A DNA stretch of 64,000 nucleotides from Myoxocephalus aenaeus (Eukaryota; Chordata; Actinopteri; Perciformes; Cottidae): NCBI GenBank assembly GCA_038501785.1, contig JBAMJR010000040.1, positions 5,064,001-5,128,000 on the forward strand. Reading direction: 5' to 3'. The position numbers were made by a program, and so were the translations under genes. The first letter of the stretch is position 1. Every line of letters starts with the position of its first letter. This document shows positions 1 through 11,500 of the stretch, one piece after another. The notes below the pieces were generated by a model. The model worked only from the letters and a program-made list of their open reading frames with translations. It had not been told where the DNA came from and searched no databases.

Positions 1-844
1 GCTCCTGCAATCATATCATATGTCGGGGCACAATTTAACACGATCTGAAAAATGTGTAATGAGTGTATGCTTCCTGAACATATGAAAATATGTTCAGGGA
101 GTGTCGGGTTCTATTTTAAGATAGTTTCCTAACTGGGTAAAAGAACGGAGAGAGTTTGACGATGCTTTTCATGCAGAGTTGCAGTAAAAGGGCATTGAAT
201 ATTACTCACTCATTTAAAACTAAACAAAAGTGACGGACTGTCACAGTCACCGTGGGTGCATACAGTACGACCCGAACTTGCTCTCCCTGAAGAAACGGGA
301 TACAGACTAAAAGAGCGACAGATGTTTTCTTTCTTTTTTTTGATTTCACCGTATGCATCAGCGCCCGCTTTGATCTGACTCTCGGCAGGTTAGCTCACTA
401 TGGAATGCAACGGAGGAGTCTTATAAAAGCGGATAAAGCTCACCGCCAGAGAATAGCTTTGCTTTTCTCAACAGATTGAAAAGGAGCCACACAGTGAATC
501 TCATTCTCACATCCTTCTGTCACTTTTCTGCCTCTACTTTCTCTCATTTCATTCCCTGCCTCCTCTCTTTTCCCTCATTCGCCCTTTCTCCCACCCACTC
601 TTCTATAATCCGAACACCTCCTTTATTTTACTCTAAGACTGTTAACCACATTTTCCCATTAATTCTGTGTGTGTCCCCCCCCCTTCTTATGAAATGTCTA
701 TCTTCTCTTCCATACTGTATCCTGCTCTTTCTATCACTTGGTCAATGCCTCTATTTCTCTGAATCATCTCTTTCCCACTTTCACGACACTACCAATCCAA
801 ATCTCCGCACCGGTCAGCCAAACTCACCCTTTCCTCTTCTGTAG
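1..844 (+). other. NPHP4: NPHP4 intron (3' part)
   Basis: Non-coding sequence upstream of the first recognisable NPHP4 exon. It ends in a long pyrimidine-rich tract (about 500-840) and a TAG acceptor directly before 845. An open frame of about 120 codons at 476-844 is a by-product of this low-complexity tract: it is rich in Ser, Leu, Phe and Pro and has no recognisable domain. Nothing else is supported here. Confidence 0.75.
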
Positions 845-1024
845 GTGGACCCAGAGGGTGTGTTCGTTTTGCCTCCCGGAGCGGTGCAGGAGCTCCAGCT
901 GAAGCTGCAACCATGGCGAGCGGGAAGTCGCTTCTTGTACGTGAACGCGGTGGATGTGGAGAACCGGCGGCTGGTCACTTCCTGGCTGCTCTGTCTCAAC
1001 GTCCACCGGCCTGTGCTGTCCAAG
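845..1024 (+). CDS. NPHP4: NPHP4 (nephrocystin-4), third-last coding exon
   Basis: The exon is 180 nt, exactly 60 codons, in phase 0 at both ends, with a TAG acceptor before 845 and a GT donor at 1025. It encodes a stretch running from VDPEGVFVLPPG through RAGSRFLYVN and TSWLLCLNV to VLSK. This matches, from my knowledge of the family, the C-terminal region of vertebrate nephrocystin-4, where the human protein has close counterparts of RAGSRFL and ASWLVCL. NPHP4 is a large scaffold of the ciliary transition zone that works with NPHP1 and RPGRIP1L; its C-terminal half is built from Ig/MSP-like beta-sandwich domains. Only the end of the gene is here; upstream exons lie outside the window. The phase-0 join to the next exon gives a continuous reading frame. 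Reading through the donor gives a false longer frame to 1261. Confidence 0.9.
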
Positions 1025-2342
1025 GTAGCAGTCGTTTTCTCCTTGGCCGTCTACTTAAAATGGCAATACGTGTGTTTTCATTATGACTCCATCACTCTCC
1101 AGTTGGTGAGGCTGTTGGTATCACTCCATTCTTTACTGTTCCAGCGACAGGTGCCAGGCATCTGCCTAAAGTACAAATGGTTTGACCACTGCAGAGTCCA
1201 AATCACAGACCACCTTATCGCAGCCTCTGCTACAAATGATGTCATCGACACTGTAAAATAGTTTCCTTTAAATTCAGGTCCTTCTTGATCAATCTCTTGA
1301 TCTTTTACAGCTCTTGCACTGCCTCCAAGTCACAAATCATTACCCACTTTGCGATTACATATGCATCTGAGTGTACTTTACTGTACAGAGTGCTCGGATG
1401 CTTGGTGAAGTAGGAAGTATTTGAGCGCCTAGCTGGCGAGCTACTGTCGCTTTCCAGGTAACCAGTAGCATGCTAGTTGAATGCTAACGTGCTCACGCTG
1501 GCCAGCTGCCAACGCCTGCCAAACTAGCTGGTTAGTAAACTGTCAGCGTAAACCATAAAAAAAAGTAAATTTGATCCTTTCACCTTGTTGTCAGTGTTTT
1601 CGTCTTCCAAGTTAATCAGCTGTTGTATTTAGCTCCTCCCTCTTCCGGAACTTCTGGTCACAAAAACAAGATGGCGACCAAAAATGCCGAACTCGATGCT
1701 CCAAAACTGATGTCACGGGGAATACGTCTACTTCTGATATCCAGTCAACGTGTGGAGTTATAAAGAAGTGTGCGATCAAGTTGCATTGTGGGCAATCCCT
1801 AGTTATATTTTTTATCATTTTTTTCTAAGCGAGTCCAACAGTGTTATGGTAGTGCGAAGCTTCATCGGTGGAGTGCTCTTATGTGGAAACTGCCAGCATG
1901 ATTTGAGATTCAGTTCTTACTGCGGCTTTCCTTCTGCTCTTCCAAAGAACATTGATATGATGAACAGCTCCCTTCAAGGTCTGTGTAACTCAAAGCCACT
2001 GGTGACTCGGAGTCACATTTACTGCTCATTGAACCATCCTGGTGGGTTCCTGGGTCAGCTGCACATTCCCAATGCATTTATGACTAGTGTCAAGAAAAGG
2101 CGAAGGACAGCTGATCCCAGGCCTGCACTCAAAGACAATCCCCTCTACAACTGCTGTCTGCCTTTCTAAAGCAGCCAACTGACTATTGCAGGTTATGTTC
2201 ACATTACAGCCAAGTGTCTAAATGTCTTCCTCTCCTAAGTGATGCATGCCGGTGGAGCTGCTCTCCGTCTAATCCATAGAATTTAGTTCCTTTTCTAATC
2301 TTGAATCATTTGCACTTGCCTTACTTGTATCTCGTAGCAAGC

Positions 2343-2426
<84 letters not shown>

Positions 2427-2513
2427 TCAATTAGTGTAAACAGTCATCTAATCTACATTTAGTGACACATTAGTTATGGCACTAATTGTCTGCGTTTGTG
2501 TGTGTGTGTGCAG
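1025..2513 (+). other. NPHP4: NPHP4 intron with TG microsatellite
   Basis: An intron of 1,489 bp between two phase-0 exons. It carries a (TG)n array at 2345-2423 and a shorter TG run in the polypyrimidine region before the acceptor (2511-2513 CAG). An open frame of about 139 codons at 1750-2169 lacks a recognisable domain. The segment around 1620-1800, with a run reading ACAAGATGGCGAC, looks like an old repeat, but I could not assign a family. Confidence 0.8.
2345..2423. repeat. (TG)n microsatellite
   Basis: A pure TG dinucleotide run of about 79 bp inside the NPHP4 intron, about 90 bp upstream of the next exon. Such arrays are common in fish introns and are usually length-polymorphic. Confidence 0.97.
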
Positions 2514-2657
2514 GCATTTGAAGTGTGTGTCCCAGTCGGTGGAGGCCGTGGAAGCTCCAGGAAAATCACCTACACCAACCCATACACAAGCCGCCGCTCC
2601 TTTCTGCTCCGCTCTGACCATCCGGACCTGCTCCAGTTCAAAGAGGAGAAATTCCAG
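2514..2657 (+). CDS. NPHP4: NPHP4 (nephrocystin-4), penultimate coding exon
   Basis: The exon is 144 nt, 48 codons, phase 0, between a CAG acceptor at 2511-2513 and a GTGAGA donor at 2658. It begins AFEVCVPVGGGRG and contains RKITYTNPYTSRRSF, LLRSDHPDLLQF and KEEKFQ. The run K-ITYTNPY-SRR followed by SDHP-LL-F is the diagnostic signature of the nephrocystin-4 C terminus as I know it from mammals. It is one strand-rich unit of the last MSP/Ig-like domain. The preceding exon ends in SK and this one begins AFE, giving the SKAFE join expected for the family. The frame is intact with no stop or indel. An opposite-strand open frame over the same bases is a shadow. Confidence 0.93.
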
Positions 2658-5187
2658 GTGAGATAAGAGATGCAATCCGCCTACTCTCAAAGAGAGAAAA
2701 ATCAATACTGTCTTTAATTACCACATAGACCTTGTCTTTGTTGGTGAGGGCTGTAATGGAGAGTCCTACCGACCAATGACGCTTTTGATAAGTATGGAAA
2801 TAACAATGCAAACGATTTCCAAACCTAATTTAATTAAATTGTAAAGACATTTAAATACTGCAGAGCAGATGGCTGCTATTGATGTAAGCAAGGTTGTTTG
2901 TTTTCTACTCAAAAAAGGAACCGTTCTGATTTAAATTTGAATTTGTAAATTTGTAAATTTTGTAAATTAACAAATTGTGCTATAGGCTTTACAATTCAAA
3001 TTCGTCTGTGATAATAAGTTGGGATTCTTTATTAGTACTCATTTCTTCTACTGTTAGGAGTATTTCACATAATATATTCCAACCACGCTGTATTTGTTAT
3101 CAGTGACGGGGCTTTCCACTGACTGAAAATAATTTTTTGACACTTCCCGAGTAAAACCCTCCCTGATCAGGCTACAGCTTACACGCCGGCCATAGTTTGA
3201 GAAATTGACATTAATATTAAATGATGCACTTTGTTTCAATAAAAGAGTGAGATCAGCAATCCAACTCTAAAAAAAAGAAATCATTGTGGATTCGCATTGG
3301 TACATTTTTAATCACAAATGTAATTTCACTTGGAATCAAATCTTTGTGGAAAGTTTTGCTCTCAAACCTATTGTGCTTGATTGCATAATAAAGACACAAA
3401 AGTAACCTGAAGGCTCTTGTACAATGTCTGCACAGCCTGTATAGCGTGAGCAGCAGTGAAAAGCTTCAATCCTTTGGCAGTGTCGACACACGATGTGTTC
3501 GGGTACAGCATTGAGTGTAGGTCAACTGTGTTTTGGAAGCCCAACACACCATCACTGTAGTTACAATTGTAAAAGTGGAGGAAATGGACTTGAAAAACAC
3601 ATTTGTAGGTATTGTTTACGGTGGACATTTGAACTGCAACAGAGTTATAGTGGAGCCAGAACACAACACAGTGGACATTTTATATTGAATTGTTTCACCA
3701 ATAAAGACTTTTCCTCCGCGTATCATCCGCAAAAGTCACTCTCAGCTAAAATCATGAACTGGCTGCGCTACAACATAAAACATTTAAAAAAAGTGAAACT
3801 TTTTTGTGGAAAAGAAACGTTTCGACCGTAACAGATACGAAGGAATGTTTCTGTCTTTCCTGGCATCTTGACAGGTGAGTAAAAGCCATGCGATGAGTTC
3901 TGGCCTCTCCTGTTGGCTGCTCATTCCTCAGCTGTGAGATAAGTGAACGGTTTCCTTGTTTGCCTCCAGACTCGAAACAGGAGGAATACAACAAAGTCAT
4001 TACTGCTGGTGTTTTATTGTTATGTTGTCTACCTCAGCGAGTGTCTGTAATAGCTCATTCACTCACACACAGACAGGAAGTACCGGAGTCATCATTGCCT
4101 TCCATTGGCTGAGGTGTGATGAAACGGCAAAACAAATGGAAAACCAGCATTTTAGATTAACAAATAAATGAATGAGACCCAAAGGGAGTCTGTTTCCACA
4201 TAAACTATTTAAGAGTCTCTCTGCTGCTGTCCAGAGGACACTGCATCAATTAGACAGAAGAAGGTGGGGAAAGGGAAAAACAGCCCATTGTTTTTTTTCC
4301 GTCTTGTCAGCGAGGAGCCAGGTGTCTTATAAAGAATTCACTATGCCCGCAGCATTAAGCAAACGTGGAGACACGTCTCTCTTTTGTGATCCACCTCACC
4401 ATGATAAAACCCAGCTGTCGGCGGGGAAAGGACAGCACAGATCAATACTGCTGTGCTTTTGGGAAAAATTACGGCATAAATCCCCCCAAATTGACCGATC
4501 CTTCCATTGCTGGCTATTACCGAAAAATACGAGAAGAGAGTTCTGGTCCGATTGAAATACTGAGAAAACAAAACAGAGAGCAGGTAAGGGCCTTTTTGCA
4601 CACTTTGAGCCTTGACTACAAACACATTCCAAACATAAGGCTTGGTGTGCCTTTATTTAGGGGAAAGGATAATCACAGTTTCCCTCTGGATGAAGAGACA
4701 AACTGAGACGAACGCATTGGACTAATCATTCTCTGGTTTCACACAACCCTCGTTTACAGGCAGTTGAAACCCACGGTGAGGATACACAGCAACACTGTGG
4801 AGCAGCTTTCGCACCGTATACAGGACATTTATTACATTGCAATACAATAACACATCACAACATTAGCACTTTGGTGTTTTATTATTTTTGTAAAGCCATA
4901 CCGTGTGGAGGCAGGCGGCCCCGCCTGCAGTTGGTGGAGTTTCACAGAAGTTTTTAAATGTCTTTACTTGTGAGTAATGGCATCACATCTGTTGGACTGT
5001 TGCTTTAGAAAGTTATCTATTTGATATATTCAAACAAAATAATAACTGCAAAATGAAGTCAGGTCAGAAGACTCCCCAACATTCGTGCAACAGATCAGTT
5101 GAGAGTTACCAGCTGAGGAGGTAAGGCAGCATCACTTGCCCGAAGCATTCATGAAGCATGCTCGTTGTGTTGCGTTCACTGTTTCAG
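2658..5187 (+). other. NPHP4: last NPHP4 intron
   Basis: A 2,530-bp intron between GTGAGA at 2658 and TTTCAG ending at 5187. Several open frames of 60-127 codons lie here (for example 3493-3831 and 4172-4555) on both strands, without domains or consistent splice context, and I read none as coding. No transposon could be assigned. Confidence 0.75.
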
Positions 5188-5328
5188 ATCAGCGGGGGAG
5201 AAAGCTACACCATCGGACTACGATTCGCCCCCAGCCAGAGTCCCGGCTCAGTGGAGATACTGGTCTACGTGAACAACCTGCAGGAGAAGACGGAGGAGAC
5301 CTTCTGTGTGAAAGTCAACTACTCGTGA
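5188..5328 (+). CDS. NPHP4: NPHP4 (nephrocystin-4), terminal coding exon
   Basis: The exon follows a pyrimidine-rich GTTTCAG acceptor. It reads [17 protein letters not shown], continues with [16 protein letters not shown] and ends in FCVKVNYS before TGA at 5326-5328. This corresponds to the extreme C terminus of nephrocystin-4 in other vertebrates ([14 protein letters not shown] and FCVKV near the stop, from family knowledge). It closes the last beta-sandwich domain. The frame is phase 0 from the preceding exon (FQ|IS), and 46 residues precede the stop. Codon use is normal and nothing suggests decay, so I read it as part of a functional gene, although most of the gene is outside the window. 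The in-frame ATG at 5136 upstream of the acceptor belongs to the intron. Confidence 0.94.
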   Translation: MSGGESYTIGLRFAPSQSPGSVEILVYVNNLQEKTEETFCVKVNYS

Positions 5329-5510
5329 ACCGGTGATGTCGGTTTCGAACAGCGAGTACAAACTGCTCCCCGGGAATGATGCCTGATGCCTCTGTGTTTT
5401 GAATCTATTTTTCGGTAAAAAAACTCACATAAGCTGTAAAGTTTCTACTTAGTGTGCACAATTTTGTATTATCAGATTTCCGACGAGAATAAAGTTGTTG
5501 TTTTTTATCA
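5329..5510 (+). promoter_or_regulatory. NPHP4: NPHP4 3' UTR with polyadenylation signal
   Basis: A short 3' untranslated region follows the TGA. A canonical AATAAA is at 5488-5493, and a GT/T-rich stretch (GTTGTTGTTTTTTA and then GTGGTGTTTT) follows within 10-35 bp, as expected of a cleavage and polyadenylation site. The exact cleavage point cannot be read from sequence. The 3' UTR would be about 180 nt, which is short. Confidence 0.8.
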
Positions 5511-8500
5511 CGTGGTGTTTTCATCCCTGTGTACAGTGTGTGTGTTCTGTACTGTATGAATGAATGAGCGCAATGATCAAATCAAAAGTAAAAGAAAATC
5601 AAAGGCATCGTATGCAAAACAGGCAGGCAAAGCTACTTTCTCTAAAAAGCTTTGGACACACACCTTCAGGTTACTAAACTATACACCACAGGAAAGAAGA
5701 AACATTTATTTACATATATGTATAAAAGCGAAAATTAAGTGACTGAAGAAAAACAGTTTTTTTGTGTTTGGTAATCAGCACAGCAGCACAAAAGCAACAC
5801 TATAAGCGTCGAGGCTGAATCCTAATTGTGATCTGTCCTCTTTGGAAATGTCCAGCAAATGTCTGCCGGTTTATCCCCGACCGACCACGTGGGCCGAGGG
5901 TGAAAGCAATAACATTTTATCGACTTTAATTACCCAGAAAACCCACTTGAATGCCACTTGATGGTTGAGTTTTAATCTAAGAAAAGCCAGGGGTCCTCTC
6001 TCCGAGTCCCCTTGCCTCCCAAACAACTTATCCTCATCAGTGGCGTTATTAGAAACGGGGCCTTAATGAGATATGAGGCACACACACCTCTTCAGATCGC
6101 CCTCATTAACACCAGCACCCCGAAAAAAAAAACTCCATCTTCTCCTTCCTGCTCGCTCCCGGTCGCTCTGCCTGAGATACAGAGAGAGAGAGAAGGCCAT
6201 GCACATTGTGTTATGTAACACAGTTACACAACCCCCCCCTCCCTCCTCGCTCTCTGCCTCATTAGAATGCAGGCTGCAAAATAAGCCTCGGCACAGCAGC
6301 AAAGGCTAATAAAAAGAAGATGGCAACCAAGCCGGATGCGCTTCATCTTTACCTTGTCTGAAGCAGAAGCCTCATTGTCTCCTCTGTTATATGTAAATAT
6401 GTTAACAGCTTACAGAAACACACATTAAAGCTTTATTCACTTAGTAATGTGTCACCCGTGGAACCTGTTCTGCTTCTTATGCTCAAAGATGCTCCGTGCA
6501 ACTTTGTACAGTCGGCTTAAAGGTAGGCTTCGGATCTTTAAAAGTGTATCTTGTGTGCCATGTGAGATTATATCTCCTAGTCATACTGGCCCTGAAGTGA
6601 TCTTTTTCTACTCTGAATACTGAATAATATGAAATAGGGGATAACATCCTGTGTGGCCATTTGTCATAATCTTTGCTAGTTTTCTTTTAAGCTGTACAAA
6701 AAATACAAATCAAAAACATGTCATAAGCAACAATCACCTACTGCACCATTACTAATGTACAATATGACATATCAAAACACAATTTTAACGGTAAGTAGGA
6801 TATATACAATGTATAAGCACACAAAGAACACAAATGATATAAGAAAAGGTAAACAAATTTAAATAAAAAAAGTGTGTGGGGGGAGGGGGTCTAATAAAGA
6901 AAAGAAATGACACATACATACCAAATGTCTGAGGCAATCCATCTTTCTACCGGGCCCAGAACTTTAAGCAATACAGATTATTTTCTAAGGGCCGTTTTTA
7001 TGAAGCTATTTTTCACGGCTGCAGCTCGGTAGCTACCTAACTGTGTGGGACAATGTCCACGCTCTTAACGCCGCCATACCAAACTCTGACTGTTTCTCCA
7101 AACTCTCTGGTGAAATCACTGAACATCCAGAGATCTGGAACCCCGGCTATATGCTAAAATCCTCATGTTCGCTTTCCGCTGAACCTTTTGGCAAAGACTG
7201 CGGCTCCGGCCTCTGATTTCTTACCGTTCCGGGCGTGCTGCGAACGCATCACTTAACAGCCAGCATGGACAGGAGAGAATATATCACTGACAGCAGCAGT
7301 GTGGAGGCCGATGAGGCGTGTGTGTGTGTGTGTGTGTGTGTAGTTCAAACGTGCCTGCCTCCTGGCCTGAGCAGCAGCCTTCAGCGTGAGCTTCGCGGTT
7401 GTTCTCCCAGCGTGGGGCCGAGCAGCACTGACGCCTTATTAGCGGTGCCGGTCCGGTTGTTGCCGGTTCCTCCTGAGGGAGCACAGACATCCGCCACAAC
7501 AGCTCCCGCTGTCTGCTCACCTCGTTAGTGCGGTTAGACAGCTCCCGTCCAGCTGCCCAGCGGAGAGTCTGCCTCGGTATTATGCTGGAGAGTGGCTGTT
7601 ATTGCCCCGTTCTGGAGGGGGGGGGGGGGGGGGGGATGACCAGGCCTACACTGGTGTAGGCCTGGTGCGTTTGTGTGGTCTTTCTGTGTGTCTAAGTGCC
7701 TCGTCTGAGCCATGTGAGTGGGTGCATGTCTATGAGAGGAGAGAGCGACACAGGTATCAAAGAGCTTTGTAACTGGAGGAATATGCATCCTAGCAACCAG
7801 CCCTCCTCCTCATGTACACCGCTGGCCTGAATCGCACTCGCACAAGCTGAGAGGAGAGAGACCGTGTGTCTTGTTGCAAGTCACCTCGAGCTGCAGACCA
7901 TTACACTGAGCAACCCACACGAACTACAGCAGAGGGGTTGTTTGAGATGTTAGTTACAGAAACATCTAAAAGAAATGAAAAAGAAGAAGAACAGTCAAAG
8001 CATGTCCACACCTTGCCACGTCCTAAATCAGTGATGTCACAACTGGTTTGAAAACTCTGGAATGAAGCAAGAGAAAAGGAAAGGGGAACTCGGGTTGAAG
8101 CAGCTGTCTCCTTTTATCTCGGGGAGCGGAGACCCGGGTCAGATTAGCGGTGCGAGGACGAGCGCTTAACAGATTGGAATTCAATTAGCTCGTTACCCGT
8201 CTCTGCAGGTCCTTCCCCTGACTGTCAAGCACAAAGGACATGTCTCGGTGTCCCTGTGGTCTTTCTCTTATAGCGCTACCTTTCAGGACAAACTCCTCAG
8301 TGTGTTGTTCGTTTTTCATCCGGCGTGTTCGTAATGCGCGGTGCTGTAAACTGCCCTGCTGGCAATTTATTTCACTCTGGTTCATTTAGTCTGATGATTT
8401 AAAAATGACAGACTTCTTCCACCACGGTTGACGAGTTGATGTTTCAACTGAAGCCGACTCCTCACTGAGAAGATTGAGAGCAAGGGTACTTTGAGCCTTT

Positions 8501-11500
8501 GTGTCGGTGCGGCCGTGTTGCCACAGGGTACAAACCAGTCCCGTCTTATTTAAATGCAGAGAAGAAATGCCACATGGCAAAGAATGAACATGGCAGGGTC
8601 GCCTACTATGTTAATTCTTTGAGGCCTGATGCTTCAACACAATAGTGTCATTCATCTGGATGCTGGAAAAAATAAGCAGCAAATTTGAAAAATACTACCT
8701 GGTGTGCACACTCACAGGCATTTGATTAGCTCGAACAGTTTGTGCCAGATGATGCAGCATTTATTTTGCTGTTGTCCAACTTTTTTTTGGCCCGTGGTAC
8801 CACGCTTTTTTTCCTGCTGCAGCACCGCCTTGCCAATGCAGCGGAGAGGAATCGCTTCTCTCTTCTTTCTTTTTTTTGCCACAGTGCTTTTGTTGGTGGA
8901 AAAGCGCCATGGCTGCTGTGTGGGTTCATAGTTCTGTGTCTGCAAACGTCATGGGTTTTACACTAGAGGGGAAAAGAACCCCTGCAGAGGCTGCAGGCAA
9001 AAATCATGCACACCTTGTGTATTTATGGGTCTTAAATGCACAGTAAGTGTCCTCCTTATGTGAGCCACTAAAGCCATCAGTGCTCATTGCTGCTAATTTA
9101 TTGTATAGCTGGGGATGAATGCCAAAGATAATGTTATGGTGGTCTTCAGGCGAGAGACTGTTCTATAACTGGGTCAGTGGTTCATTAACGGCAGCAGCTA
9201 CAAATTATGCCCGTTGTCAGTGATGTGGTCCAAGTGTCCTTGAACAGTTTGTGAACTTCACATGCTCCCTCACTGTTAATTACTTTGGATCGGCGTGTCA
9301 GCTAAATGCGTAAATTGAAACTGTAAATTAAGTCGAGTCAAGAGAGGAAAGGGGAGAGCAACTGCTGGTACAGGAGGTACGCTAGATGAAGGCTGTGCCA
9401 AATAAATAGATTCCCCCTCCGGCTTAAAAGTCTTGCTTCTGTGAGAAAGAAGAAACTTTTTTCTGTGGAATCTGGGCAACAATAATTCCTTCATTAGGCC
9501 ACATTAGTGGATTAATAAACTAAAGACGTATTGTGGGCCAGTGCCCTCTTAAAGATTTTATGACGGGCAGAAACATAGTGTGAATGATGATTGCGAAATT
9601 GAGGATTGTATGTTTGTATTTGTTTGTAGTTTGTCTGCGTATTCTGTCTGCAGAGATTTAAATATGTGTTTAATGCATCTAGAGACGAGACCACCGCAGT
9701 GAAGTTCACTGCATAACATGGGTAAGTCTTACAAGATCGAAAAAAATGTAGAAAGGGAATATTTCGGAGATAAAAAAAAAAATGCTCTTTGGGATATTGC
9801 TTTCTGAGGCTTGGATCAAAGGCAACACTGACATTCTTACATAACATTAACTTTTTTGATAACTGTAAAATTGTCAAAAAATTTGCCGCATTGAAGGAAT
9901 GCATGTTTTTGTCATTATCGTAGGTTTTTGATGGTGCATGAGAGTGCTGCTTTTTTTAATTATATATATATATATATTACCAAAGTATTACCAAAGTAAA
10001 AAAAAAAAATCAAGAATCAAGCGGGAAGTGAAACATTGTACAAGAAGAGGAAGAAGATCTGTTAATGCCACATGCTGCTTTGACAAATCCCAGGCCTGAG
10101 GTCAGTGAGTATGATCTGAAAAGACTCAAAACATTACCGATGCCATGCGGAGTCAAGGATAAGGGAGGTGGTGCGCCTTTGTTGTTAAGAGAATTCTTAA
10201 TAAAAAGGATGCAGAGGCCAAGCACAGTAATGAGTAACACAAATCTAAAATAATGTCGAGCATGGCTTGATTTGTTGCTTAAGTTGCTTTTTACAAACTA
10301 TTTGATGAGTCGAGTAGTTGACTAAAAAAAAGTTACTGCACTGGTGCTTGCATATTTATTTAGTTTCTGCAACATTTATTCAGGCGCACACATCACCTCA
10401 TGTATTGCTATGTGGCAGCTCAGCATCACTACAGGAACCCAACTGTGTTCGGCGGTAGACTGAAAGCCTGATTTATACTCCTGCTTGGAAGCTTGCACTG
10501 AGATGCTTCGCGGAGCGTCGCGGGCTCTCGTGAATAATGTGACAAGGCTACGCGCCAGGAGCCGCAGAGGTTTGATTGGACGCCAGAGCCGGGGAGGTGG
10601 GAAGTCAGACAAGTACCTCATATCTGTTACAACAACAATGGCAACCTTATGAATTCATTCCTCCTCATCTTAGTCAAACCTCTGCACCTGACGAAGTATT
10701 TGACCCGGTGTCCAAATAATACAATAAAAATGCTGATGCCAAGCATTAAGGTTTAATGTTGTTGTTTTTTTTTTTAACAGTTGATAGGCCGTTAGTTACT
10801 CAGCAATATCCACTTAAGTTTTCTAACACAAGCTAACATTAGCGACCGTTAACTACAGCACAATATCCCCTCTTCATCAGGAAAAGGTTTTTACCCCTAA
10901 TGGAGAATTAATATGCACAAAATCATCTCCATTACTCATTTACAGCCCTTTTTCAATTGGAGAAAAACTGCAAGGTCAAACTAATTCAATTACAAGCGGC
11001 GGTTCTGGAGGCCAGTATTTCGATTGGCATACATTGGAGAGAGAACTCGCTCACTCACAATGGCGCGACCACCGAGTTTGCTTGCTTTCAAATTGAAAAT
11101 TAAATAGATTGATGCTTTTAAGGTGAAATTATTCAATCTGTTGCAGATCCCAACTGCTCTAACAGCAGAGGGGATTTAAATTACTTAAGTGTTGGCCTGT
11201 TATACATTTTAAATGGGGAATCATGTCCCATTTCCTGGGTTTAATCAAGTCTCTTTGAAAATCAGCCACCGGATTTCTGGTGTAATATACTAACGGTTAA
11301 AAAGGGAGAGGGAAGGGAAATGAAACATGCAGTCCTGATTGGGCGTCACGGTGCACTTTCCGTCTGTCAGCAGAACGGCCTGGCATAATTAGGCAAAGCA
11401 GCACAATGGAAAGCACTGTGTTCAAAGCCAAGAGCACTGCTCTTTTATTTTTTTATTTTGCATTGACTCCACAGATTCCGACCTATTGGAGACCCATCTG

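Noticed and set aside
476..844. 122-codon open frame upstream of the NPHP4 exon
   Set aside because: It is composed of the intron's pyrimidine-rich sequence (Ser/Leu/Phe/Pro rich) and runs into the splice acceptor.
1025..1261. C-terminal extension of the first NPHP4 exon frame
   Set aside because: A donor at 1025 and the perfect phase-0 continuation into the exon at 2514 show this is intron read-through.
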